Shown: positions 32,978-40,609 of the stretch, in pieces
Numbering within the stretch: position 1 is the first letter of the stretch
Layout: each line of letters opens with the position of its first letter
From: Candidatus Hydrogenedentota bacterium
GTDB lineage: Bacteria > Hydrogenedentota > Hydrogenedentia > Hydrogenedentales > CAITNO01
Direction of reading: 5' to 3'
Length of the DNA: 51,673 nucleotides
Assembly: GCA_012730045.1 (NCBI GenBank)
Contig: JAAYBR010000083.1
Coordinates: 1 to 51,673, forward strand
Made by a program: the position numbers and the translations under genes
Notes under the pieces: generated by a model
Told to the model about the DNA's origin: nothing
The model's database searches: none
Seen by the model: the letters and a program-made list of their open reading frames with translations, nothing else

Positions 32978-34295
32978 CCGGGAACGGGCGGCGGCGGACA
33001 TCTGCGCCCGGCTTGAGCGGGCCGGACACCGGGCCCTGCTGGCCGGGGGGTGCGTCCGCGACCGGATACTCGGGCGGGTTCCCCAAGATTACGACATTGC
33101 CACCTCCGCGCCGGTCCAGGAAATCTTGAGCCTGTTCGACCGGACCTTTCCGGTGGGACTGGCCTTTGGCGTGGTGCTGGTGGTGGAGAACGGGGTGCCG
33201 TATGAAGTGGCCACGTTCCGCAGGGACGGCCGCTACCGGGACGGCCGCCGTCCGGAGTCTGTGAGTCCGGGGGATGAGCGGTCGGACGCCGCGCGCCGCG
33301 ACTTCACGGTGAACGCCCTGTTTCAGGACCCCGTTTCCGGCGAAATCCTGGATTATGCCGGCGGACTTTCCGACCTGCGGGCGGGGGTCATCCGAACGGT
33401 GGGAAATCCAGAACGGCGGTTTGCGGAGGACCGCCTTCGGCTTTTGCGCGCGGTCCGCTTCGCCGCCCAGCTTGGCTTTTCCCTGGAAGGGGAGACGCTG
33501 GCGGCGGTGCGCCGGATGGCCCCGCGCATCCGCGACGGAGTGAGCGCGGAGCGGGTGCGCGGGGAGCTGCTGCGCATGCTGACCTCCGGCGCGGCGGGAC
33601 GGGCGTTCCGTCTGCTGGACGAGACAGGGCTCCTCCGGGAGATTCTTCCCGAGGTTGACGCCCTTAAGGGGGTCGCCCAACCCCCGGAGTTTCATCCGGA
33701 GGGGGATGTGTTCATCCACACGGCCCTGATGCTGGACCGGCTTCCGGCAGGCTGTTCCCCCGTGCTGGCGATGGCCGCCCTGCTGCACGATGCCGGCAAG
33801 CCGGCGACACAGACCTTCGAGGACCGCATCCGGTTCAACTTCCATGAAAAGGAGGGGGCGCGGACGGCGGGGGCGGTGTGCCGGCGCCTGCGGATGACCG
33901 CCGACGAAACCCGGCGGATCGTGTGGCTCGTCGCCCAGCACATGCGCGTGTCGGTGCTCCCCGAAATGCGCGAGGGACGCCGTCGGCTTCTTGTCGCGGA
34001 ACCGGATTTCCCCCTGCTGCTCGAACTGACGGAGCTGGACTGCGCGGCCAGCCACGGCGACATGTCGCGCGTGGCCTGGATTCGGGACTATATTGCCGGG
34101 CTGTCGGAGGGGGTTCAGCCGCCCCCGTGCCCCGTCACGGGGGACGACCTGATCCGGCTGGGCCTGCGCCCGGGCCCGCTCTTCCGCGAGATTCTCGCCG
34201 AGCTGCGCGAGGGGTTTCTGGAGGGGCGGCACGCCTCCCGCGAGGAGGCCCTGGCATGGGTGGCGGAGCGTTACGGCGGGGACGCCCTCCGCTGA
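32961..34295 (+). CDS. cca: CCA tRNA nucleotidyltransferase/poly(A) polymerase-family protein with HD domain
   Basis: A 444-residue class II nucleotidyltransferase. The head has LLAGGCVRD with Gly29-Gly30, and DYDIATSA with Asp43 and Asp45. The ARRDFTVNAL and RRFAEDRLRLLRAVRFAAQLGF blocks are the ribose- and base-selecting motifs. A C-terminal HD domain follows (FIHTALML, LLHDAGKP with His276 and Asp277), present in many CCA enzymes. CCA addition/repair is most likely, although both tRNAs here encode CCA, so it may act in repair; poly(A) polymerase is the alternative. GGGAGG 9 nt upstream selects the ATG at 32961. Confidence 0.88.
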   Translation: MPPRDDRERAAADICARLERAGHRALLAGGCVRDRILGRVPQDYDIATSAPVQEILSLFDRTFPVGLAFGVVLVVENGVPYEVATFRRDGRYRDGRRPESVSPGDERSDAARRDFTVNALFQDPVSGEILDYAGGLSDLRAGVIRTVGNPERRFAEDRLRLLRAVRFAAQLGFSLEGETLAAVRRMAPRIRDGVSAERVRGELLRMLTSGAAGRAFRLLDETGLLREILPEVDALKGVAQPPEFHPEGDVFIHTALMLDRLPAGCSPVLAMAALLHDAGKPATQTFEDRIRFNFHEKEGARTAGAVCRRLRMTADETRRIVWLVAQHMRVSVLPEMREGRRRLLVAEPDFPLLLELTELDCAASHGDMSRVAWIRDYIAGLSEGVQPPPCPVTGDDLIRLGLRPGPLFREILAELREGFLEGRHASREEALAWVAERYGGDALR

Positions 34296-34304
34296 CCCCC
34301 AGGC

Positions 34305-34327
34305 CCGCCCCCGTTTTCCGGGGGCGG
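34305..34327. other. GC-rich hairpin after the CCA gene
   Basis: CCGCCCCCG (34305-34313) and CGGGGGCGG (34319-34327) with a five-base loop. It lacks a T tract in either direction, so it is at best a weak terminator between the CCA gene and mrfA. Confidence 0.5.
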
Positions 34328-34333
34328 CAAATG

Positions 34334-34362
34334 TTGCACCTCCAAACCACTGATGGTATATT
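34334..34362 (+). promoter_or_regulatory. Promoter of mrfA-mrfB
   Basis: TTGCAC (34334-34339), a 17-nt spacer and TATATT (34357-34362), 28 nt ahead of the mrfA ATG. No LexA-type box is evident around it. Confidence 0.65.
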
Positions 34363-34390
34363 CAGTCCACTGGAAAGGCGGCCAGACCTG

Positions 34391-36706
34391 ATGAACGTGG
34401 CGCAAATGATCGAGAAACTGCGGCGGGACGCGGGGTTTTGCGAGCATCTGACGCGGTGGGAGGTGATTCCAGAGACAGCGGGGGATTACCGGGAGTCCCC
34501 GCCGGGGGTGCATCCGAAACTGGCGGAGGGGTATGCCCGCCGGGGCGTCACGCGGCTCTACAGCCACCAGCACGAGGCGGTGTCGGCGGTGATGGCGGGG
34601 GAGAATGTCTGCGTGGTCACGCCGACGGCCTCGGGCAAGACGCTGTGCTACAACCTGCCCGTGCTGAACCGCCTGATGGAAAACCCCAACGCCCGCGCGC
34701 TGTACCTGTTCCCCACCAAGGCGCTGGGGCAGGACCAGGTGCAGGAGCTCACCTCGACGATTGAGGCGCTGGAGGTGAAGATCGGCACGTACACGTTCGA
34801 CGGGGACACGCCTGCCGGCGCGCGCAAGGCGGTGCGCAACGCGGGCCACATCATCGTGACGAACCCCGACATGCTGCACGCGGGCATCCTGCCGCACCAC
34901 ACCATCTGGATTCGCCTCTTCGAGAACCTCGAGTTTGTCGTCATAGACGAGGTGCACCACTACCGGGGCGTTTTCGGCAGCCACCTCGCCAACGTGGTCC
35001 GGCGGCTGAAGCGGATCTGCGCGTTCTACGGGTCCTCGCCGCGGTTCATCTGCTGCAGCGCCACCATCGCCAACCCGAAGGAGATGGCCGAGCGGATCAT
35101 CGAGGCGCCCGTGCGGCTGGTGGACCGCAACGGCGCGCCGCGCGGGGAGAAGCATTTTCTGTTCTTCAACCCGCCGGTGGTGAACCACGAGCTGGGCATC
35201 CGGGCATCCTCGGTGAAGCAGGCGGCGCGCATCGCCGCGGGCCTGCTCTCGCGGGACGTCCAGTCCATTGTCTTCGCCCGCAGCCGCCTGCGCGTGGAGA
35301 TCCTCACCACCTACCTCAAGGAGGCGGTGCGCCGGATGGGCAAGCCCGACGCGCTGGTGCGCGGCTACCGGGGCGGCTACCTCCCGACGGAGCGCCGCGA
35401 GATCGAGCGGGGCCTGCGGGCGGGGGAGGTGATGGCCGTCGTCAGCACGAACGCCCTCGAGCTGGGCATTGACATCGGCGCCCTCGACGCGTGCGTCATG
35501 GCGGGCTACGCCGGCAGTGTGGCGAGCACCTGGCAGCAGTCGGGCCGGGCCGGCCGCCGCAGCGCCGTGTCCCTCGTCGTGCTGGTGGCGTCCAGCGCGC
35601 CCCTCGACCAGTACATCATCGGCCACCCGGAGTACTTCTTCGAGCAGCCCTGCGAGAACGGCACCCTCGACCCCAACAACCTGGTCATCCTCGCCAGCCA
35701 CATCAAGTGCGCGGCGTTTGAGCTCCCCTTTGCGGAGGGCGAGGCCTTCGGCGTGGACGCGGTGTCCACGGCGCACCTGCTGGACTATCTGGCGGAGTGC
35801 CGGGTGCTGCGCAAGGTGCGCGGCAAATGGCACTGGAGCGCCGAGACCTACCCCGCCTCCGACATCAGCCTGCGCACGGCGGCCCCGGGCAACGTGGTGA
35901 TTCTGGACGTGACGGACAACGGCCGGGTCATCGGCGAGGTGGACTATTTTGCCGCGCCGGTGGAGGTCTACCAGAACGCGGTATACCTCCACGAGACGCG
36001 GCAGTACCTGATTGAGTCCCTCGACCTGGAAAACCGGAAGGCCCACGCGCGGCCCGTGGAGGTGGACTATTACACCGACGCGGAGATGAAGGTGGACCTC
36101 AAGGTGCTCGACCGGTTCCGCGAGGAGGAGGCCGGGCCCGCCGCGCGCTGCTCCGGCGAGCTCAGCGTGACCTGGCTGCCCACCATCTACAAGAAGATCA
36201 AGTTCGGCACGCACGAGAATGTGGGCTGGGGGGAGATTCACCTGCCCGAGCAGACCATGCACACCACCGGCTACTGGGTGGAGTTCGACGGGGCGGTGCT
36301 GGAGACTATGGGGCTCCAGAAGGAGGAGATTGGCGGCGGGCTGAACGGGCTGGCCAACGCCCTGCGGCAGGTGGCCCCGGTCTATGTGTTCTGCGACCTG
36401 GGCGACCTTCGGGCGCAGGCCATGCTCCGGGCGCCCGTGTCGGAAAAGCCCACAGTGTTCCTCTACGAGACCTATCCGGGCGGGGTGGGCTTCAGCGACA
36501 AGCTGTACACGCACCACCGGCGGCTGTTCGAGGCCGCCGTCTCCCTGCTCTCCGGGTGCTCCTGCCGGGAGGGGTGCCCCAGCTGCGTGGGGCCCGGCGC
36601 GGAGACGGGGCCCCAGGGCAAACGGACCGCCCTCGCGCTGGCGGGCATGGTGCTTGCGGCGGGCGCGGCGGCGGGTTCGCAGGCGCGGGAAGGGGAAGGC
36701 GCATGA
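34391..36706 (+). CDS. mrfA: MrfA-type (YprA) superfamily 2 helicase with C-terminal zinc-binding domain
   Basis: A 771-residue DEAD/DEAH-type 3'-5' helicase. The Walker A motif is TPTASGKT (Lys83), the DEVH box is 186-189, motif III SATIANP, motif VI QQSGRAGR. The C-terminal DUF1998-type domain ends in a four-Cys cluster, Cys723, 725, 729 and 732, which should bind zinc. In B. subtilis MrfA works with the exonuclease MrfB in UvrABC-independent repair of mitomycin C damage. The next gene is a MrfB homolog that overlaps as ATGA, which strongly supports the assignment. The start at 34391 is 22 nt after the expected transcript start; an upstream in-frame ATG at 34330 lies within the promoter. 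Confidence 0.92.
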   Translation: MNVAQMIEKLRRDAGFCEHLTRWEVIPETAGDYRESPPGVHPKLAEGYARRGVTRLYSHQHEAVSAVMAGENVCVVTPTASGKTLCYNLPVLNRLMENPNARALYLFPTKALGQDQVQELTSTIEALEVKIGTYTFDGDTPAGARKAVRNAGHIIVTNPDMLHAGILPHHTIWIRLFENLEFVVIDEVHHYRGVFGSHLANVVRRLKRICAFYGSSPRFICCSATIANPKEMAERIIEAPVRLVDRNGAPRGEKHFLFFNPPVVNHELGIRASSVKQAARIAAGLLSRDVQSIVFARSRLRVEILTTYLKEAVRRMGKPDALVRGYRGGYLPTERREIERGLRAGEVMAVVSTNALELGIDIGALDACVMAGYAGSVASTWQQSGRAGRRSAVSLVVLVASSAPLDQYIIGHPEYFFEQPCENGTLDPNNLVILASHIKCAAFELPFAEGEAFGVDAVSTAHLLDYLAECRVLRKVRGKWHWSAETYPASDISLRTAAPGNVVILDVTDNGRVIGEVDYFAAPVEVYQNAVYLHETRQYLIESLDLENRKAHARPVEVDYYTDAEMKVDLKVLDRFREEEAGPAARCSGELSVTWLPTIYKKIKFGTHENVGWGEIHLPEQTMHTTGYWVEFDGAVLETMGLQKEEIGGGLNGLANALRQVAPVYVFCDLGDLRAQAMLRAPVSEKPTVFLYETYPGGVGFSDKLYTHHRRLFEAAVSLLSGCSCREGCPSCVGPGAETGPQGKRTALALAGMVLAAGAAAGSQAREGEGA

Positions 36707-38103
36707 CCACGGACAAAGAGGAACTGTTCAGAAAACTCAACCTGACGCGGGCCCGCGACCTGCCCGCGCCGTCCCCCCGCAAGGCGGAGGAGGCCCCGGA
36801 GGACAAGCCCGCATCCGCCCCCGGCACGCTGGAGGAGGAGTCGCGGCGGCGGCTTCAGGAGCGGCTGGGGCTCATGCGCGGCGCGGACTGGACCACCCGG
36901 CGGGAGGAGGAGTGCCGGCGGCTCGCCGACGGGGAGTATGAGGTGGAGAAGGTGCTCGGCGGCGAGATTATCGGCGACGACCAGTCCGCGTTCTTCCTCC
37001 TGCGCCGCGAGTATCCCCCGGAGCATTTTCACGGGGCCTTTTCCCTCGGCGCGGGGCTGGAGAGTCGCGGAGCGCACCTGGCCCTGGCCGCCTGCGACGA
37101 AACCCTGTCCGCCTGCGATCCGCGCGAGGCGGTCTTCATGGACACGGAGACCACCGGGCTGGCGGGCGGCGCGGGGACCGTCGCCTTTCTCGTCGGCATG
37201 GGCTACCATGTGGACGGCATGTTCCGGGTGGACCAGTGCTTCCTGCGCGACTACGACGACGAGCCCGCCCTGCTGGAGTGGATCGCCGGGCTGCTCTCCC
37301 GGTTCAAGACCGTGGTCAGCTTCAACGGGAAGAGCTTTGACCTGCCGCTGCTGCGGACGCGTTTTGTGCAGCACCGGATGCCCTGCCGGTTTGACGCCCT
37401 GGCCCATCTGGACCTGGTGCACGCGGCGCGGCGCTTTTGGAAGCGCCGCCTCAGCGACTGCAGCCTGGGAAACCTCGAGCGCGAGGTGCTTGGCGTCCGC
37501 CGCCACGGTGACGTGCCCAGCCACCTGATTCCCGAGCGCTGGCTGGAGTATCTGCACACCCGCGACGCGCGCCCGCTGGAGGGGGTTTTCTACCACCACC
37601 GCGTGGACATTCTGTCCATGGTCACCCTGCTGGGGGCGCTGTCCAGCCACCTGGACAGGGCCGAGGGGTGTGAATTTGACCACGCGGAGGACCAGTTGTC
37701 CCTGATCCGCCTGCATTTCCGGGAAAAGCGTTACGACCAGGTGCTGGCCGCGGGGGCCGAATGGCTCCAACGCGACGCGCCGCCGCCGCTGCGCCGGGAA
37801 TGCCTGGAGATGCTGTGTCTGGCCGGAAAACGCCGGGGGCGCTGGGAGGAGACCGAGGTCATGCTGGAAAAGTGGCACGGGGAGTTCCCCGCCGATGCGG
37901 CCGGGGCGGCGGAGCTGGCCAAGCACCTGGAACACCGCGCGCGCAACCTCTTGCGCGCGGAGCGGGTCTGCCGGGAGACGCTGGACCTGCTGGAGGGGTC
38001 GCCGCAGGGGGGCGAGTGCGCGGGGACCGGGGAGCTGCGGGGGCGTCTCGCCCGCATCCAGCGCAAACTGGGCGGGGCCTGGGGCCTGACCGCTGAAGAC
38101 TGA
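36703..38103 (+). CDS. mrfB: MrfB-type (YprB) RNase H-like exonuclease
   Basis: A 466-residue protein. The first 80 residues are a charged linker-like N-terminus. The RNase H-fold/DnaQ-like exonuclease domain (about 140-310) has the acidic catalytic set: Asp147 and Glu149 in FMDTETTG, Asp213 in NGKSFDLPLL and Asp302 in HHRVDILSM. The C-terminal third is helical and TPR-like (RRECLEMLCLAGKRRG). MrfB in B. subtilis is a metal-dependent exonuclease recruited by MrfA. Its ATG overlaps the mrfA stop, so the pair is co-translated. Confidence 0.92.
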   Translation: MTTDKEELFRKLNLTRARDLPAPSPRKAEEAPEDKPASAPGTLEEESRRRLQERLGLMRGADWTTRREEECRRLADGEYEVEKVLGGEIIGDDQSAFFLLRREYPPEHFHGAFSLGAGLESRGAHLALAACDETLSACDPREAVFMDTETTGLAGGAGTVAFLVGMGYHVDGMFRVDQCFLRDYDDEPALLEWIAGLLSRFKTVVSFNGKSFDLPLLRTRFVQHRMPCRFDALAHLDLVHAARRFWKRRLSDCSLGNLEREVLGVRRHGDVPSHLIPERWLEYLHTRDARPLEGVFYHHRVDILSMVTLLGALSSHLDRAEGCEFDHAEDQLSLIRLHFREKRYDQVLAAGAEWLQRDAPPPLRRECLEMLCLAGKRRGRWEETEVMLEKWHGEFPADAAGAAELAKHLEHRARNLLRAERVCRETLDLLEGSPQGGECAGTGELRGRLARIQRKLGGAWGLTAED

Positions 38104-38118
38104 GCCAAGGTCGCCGCG

Positions 38119-39417
38119 TCAGCGGAGGAGCCAGGGCAGGATAACGGCCGCCAACACGGCCAGCAGCAGCACCAGTACCAGGATGGACCACGGATTGTAC
38201 TTGGGCGCGGTGCCGGCCGCGGCCGCCGGGGTGTTTGTTGCGAACACCCGGTCCACGGGCTGCCACTCGCCCACATTGTCCGTCCGGCACTTGGCCCCGG
38301 CGGGGAGGGCCGCCTTGGCGACCGCCTTTTCCGCCTCCGCGCGCTCCTCAGTCTCGAAGACCACCTCGCCGTATTCATCGGAGAACTGAAACACGTGGCC
38401 CAGCCCGAAAGTGTCCCGGTAGGCGTGGATGCGGTCCGCGAGGGCCTGGCGCGCCGCGGGGTCCTGGGTGGCCCCATAGAGGCGCTCCAGAAACCGGAGC
38501 CCCTGGGCCGCCTCCTTGTTCCGCCCCAAAATCTCCGCGAGCAGATGGATGACCGAGGGGTCCTCCGCGCCGCCCTTGGCGTAGGCCGACCGTATCTGGG
38601 AGATGGCGAGCGGGAGGTTTTCCAGCGGGGGCGGGGCGTCGAGATAGACTTGCGCCAGTATCCGGTTCGCCGCGTAGTGCTCCGGATGCTGCAGCGCGTG
38701 GATGTTCAGCAGGCGCTCCGCGTCGGCGTATTCCCCCTTCCGGACCATGCGCTCCAGGGAGAGCAGCTCCGGCGTCATGGCCGACGTGCCCTCGACCGCG
38801 CCGGGCTTGGCCGACGACACGACCATCGTCGCGCCGTACACTTCCTCCCGAGCCTCGCAGGTCGCGGTGGAGCCCGGCGCGACCATCATCGGGTCCACCC
38901 TCACCACCATGAAGGCCGTCTGGCCCGCCCGCACCAGGTTGAGCGGCACCTCCCCGGTGCCGATGCGCAGAATGGGCGCCGTGGTCCGCGCGCCGTTCGA
39001 CGACACAATGGTCAGGTCGTCGCCCGTGTGAAAGACGCCCGACCGCACGGTCACCTGCATCTGGCACTCCTCCGTGGAGGCGGGATACACGTTCTGCACC
39101 GTCAGCAGGTTCTGATCGGTGTCCTGGGCCGGGTTGGAAACGGCTTCGCGCAGGCGGGCCTGGGAGATTTCGTCCCGAAGCCTGGCCAGCGTGTCGGCGT
39201 CCACCTTGCCCTCCAGACGCCCCGCGCACTCCTCCGCCTCGTCGGGGCGGCCAAGCTGCGCCAGGCACACCGCGCGGTAGTACGTCACATGGCGGCTGTT
39301 GGGCCGTTCGCGCTCCAAGCCCTCCAGGATGGACAGGCACGCATCGCGGTTTCCGGCCTGAAGTTTCGCCAGCGCATCCTCATAGAGGGAGGAGGCCTCC
39401 TCGTTTGTCATCGCCAT
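38119..39417 (-). CDS. TPR protein with EF-Tu domain II-like barrel and C-terminal membrane anchor
   Basis: A 432-residue cytoplasmic protein anchored at its C-terminus. Residues 1-95 contain TPR-like helices (SLYEDALAKLQAGNRDACLSILEGLERERPN). Residues about 103-174 (LLTVQNVYP, CQMQVTVRSGVFHTGDDLTIV, LNLVRAGQTAFMVVRV) follow the strand order of an EF-Tu/translation-factor domain II barrel. A second TPR-like region follows (SLERMVRKGEYADAERLLNIHALQHPEHY). One membrane helix spans about 410-430. No GTPase domain is present. It stands alone and ends 16 nt from the mrfB stop (convergent). Function unknown; a ribosome- or translation-factor-related scaffold is one inference. Confidence 0.75.
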   Translation of the reverse strand: MAMTNEEASSLYEDALAKLQAGNRDACLSILEGLERERPNSRHVTYYRAVCLAQLGRPDEAEECAGRLEGKVDADTLARLRDEISQARLREAVSNPAQDTDQNLLTVQNVYPASTEECQMQVTVRSGVFHTGDDLTIVSSNGARTTAPILRIGTGEVPLNLVRAGQTAFMVVRVDPMMVAPGSTATCEAREEVYGATMVVSSAKPGAVEGTSAMTPELLSLERMVRKGEYADAERLLNIHALQHPEHYAANRILAQVYLDAPPPLENLPLAISQIRSAYAKGGAEDPSVIHLLAEILGRNKEAAQGLRFLERLYGATQDPAARQALADRIHAYRDTFGLGHVFQFSDEYGEVVFETEERAEAEKAVAKAALPAGAKCRTDNVGEWQPVDRVFATNTPAAAAGTAPKYNPWSILVLVLLLAVLAAVILPWLLR

Positions 39418-39523
39418 GGTCTGTGTCCTTGTTGCCGGGAATGCCCGCGCACCGTTTCATCATACCCGCCGGGGTCCGCCTCCGCCACTTTCCGGGGGCG
39501 GTATGTTCCCCGGGTGTGGCCTG

Positions 39524-39532
39524 TGCTAGACT
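39524..39532 (+). promoter_or_regulatory. Extended -10 promoter of yhbY
   Basis: TGC-TAGACT, followed by GCGTTTGCG as upstream of mtlD. A candidate -10 for the divergent TPR gene, ATCATA on the plus strand (39459-39464, TATGAT on the minus strand), lies nearby. Confidence 0.45.
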
Positions 39533-39577
39533 TCCCGCGTTTGCGGGGACGAAAAACCACCCAAAAGGAATCTATAC

Positions 39578-39913
39578 ATGGACGAATTGACCTCTCTCCA
39601 GCGGAAACACCTCCGCGGACTGGCCCAGGCCCTGGACGCCGTTGTAATCGTCGGCAAGCAGGGTGTGACCGAGAATCTGGTCCGGGCGGTGGCCGCCGCG
39701 CTCGAGGCCCACGAACTGGTTAAGGTCCGGTTCAACGAGTTTAAAGACGAGAAGGCGGCCCTGTCGGAACAAATCCGCGAGGCCACCGGCAGTGTGATTC
39801 CCGGGCGCATCGGGCATGTGGTGCTCTTCTTCCGCAGACACCCCGACCCGGAGAAGCGCCGGATCACCCTGCCCGACGCCCCCAAGCCGCCCAAACGCCC
39901 CCCGGTCATTTGA
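39578..39913 (+). CDS. yhbY: Ribosome-assembly RNA-binding protein YhbY
   Basis: A 111-residue CRS1/CRM-domain protein. The RNA-binding loop GKQG is at residues 26-29, preceded by the conserved LRGLAQALDAVVIVGKQG block and followed by TENLVRAVAAALEAHELVKVRF. It binds the large ribosomal subunit precursor. AAGGA lies 9 nt ahead of the ATG. The protein ends in a Pro- and Lys-rich tail. Its stop codon overlaps the 3' end of the convergent small membrane protein gene by 8 nt. Confidence 0.95.
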   Translation: MDELTSLQRKHLRGLAQALDAVVIVGKQGVTENLVRAVAAALEAHELVKVRFNEFKDEKAALSEQIREATGSVIPGRIGHVVLFFRRHPDPEKRRITLPDAPKPPKRPPVI

Positions 39914-40364
39914 ACCGCTCCACCTGAGTGCCGTTCTTGGTGAACAGCTTGTCTCCGGAAATGTAGACTGTCTCGTCGAGAGACTGGCCGCCAAACTGCC
40001 CTGAGACGTTGAACTTGTCGTAGTCCAACTGCCAGGTGCCCTGCAGGTAATCCACGCCTATCATGGATTTGAGCATGGGATGGTACACGTACAGCACACC
40101 ATTCGGCATGACCGCCACTTTCAGCTTGTACTGGTCCGCCTGAAGCGCCCATTCCGTTCCGACAATGTTGCTGGCGTTAAGGAGCGGCGGTTCGCGCGGT
40201 GTGGTGGCGGCAGCGGGCGCGCCCCCCGGAGCGGCCTGCCCCGCCGCAGGGGCGGTGGCCCCCGCGCCCTGGCGGCTGTTTTTTACCTGCTGCATCACTA
40301 TGGGCAAGCCCAAGAACGCGGCCAGCGCCGCAGCCACCACAATCAAAAATTTGTTGCTGTCCAT
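39906..40364 (-). CDS. Small single-span membrane protein of unknown function
   Basis: A 152-residue protein. One N-terminal membrane helix (FLIVVAAALAAFLGLPIV, residues 6-23) is followed by an Ala/Gly/Pro linker and a globular beta-rich domain of about 90 residues (LLNASNIVGTEWALQADQYKLKVAVMPNGVLYVYHPMLKSMIGVDYLQGTW). The TEWALQ to GTWQLDYDKFNV pattern resembles small lipocalin-like domains that bind the cell surface. I recognise no named family. It has a near-consensus promoter on the minus strand and overlaps yhbY at its 3' end. Confidence 0.8.
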   Translation of the reverse strand: MDSNKFLIVVAAALAAFLGLPIVMQQVKNSRQGAGATAPAAGQAAPGGAPAAATTPREPPLLNASNIVGTEWALQADQYKLKVAVMPNGVLYVYHPMLKSMIGVDYLQGTWQLDYDKFNVSGQFGGQSLDETVYISGDKLFTKNGTQVERFK

Positions 40365-40431
40365 GATGCTCCACCCCCGGTTTGCGTACCTTTTCCCTTT
40401 TCCGCCTGCAATTGCCGATTTTACTGTAAGA

Positions 40432-40460
40432 ATTATAGCATGGACGGCCCCGTTTGCCAA
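40432..40460 (-). promoter_or_regulatory. Near-consensus sigma-70 promoter for the small membrane protein
   Basis: On the minus strand TTGGCA (40455-40460), a 17-nt spacer ending TGC, and TATAAT (40432-40437). It is among the best promoters in the window. Confidence 0.8.
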
Positions 40461-40609
40461 TAATATTCTTTTCGGTGGCCGTCTGGTGTTCTCCGCCTCT
40501 CCGGCAAAGCTTGAAGCGAAGGCCGGGTTTTGCGCAGACTGTGCCCTCGAACCGGCCGGTGCGGCGGGCTGAACGCCGCACCCCATTCCGAAAAAAGGAG
40601 CTCCGCAAA

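Noticed and set aside
34330-34390. An earlier ATG start for mrfA
   Set aside because: It lies between the promoter -35 and the TSS, ahead of TTGCAC-17-TATATT, so it would not be transcribed.
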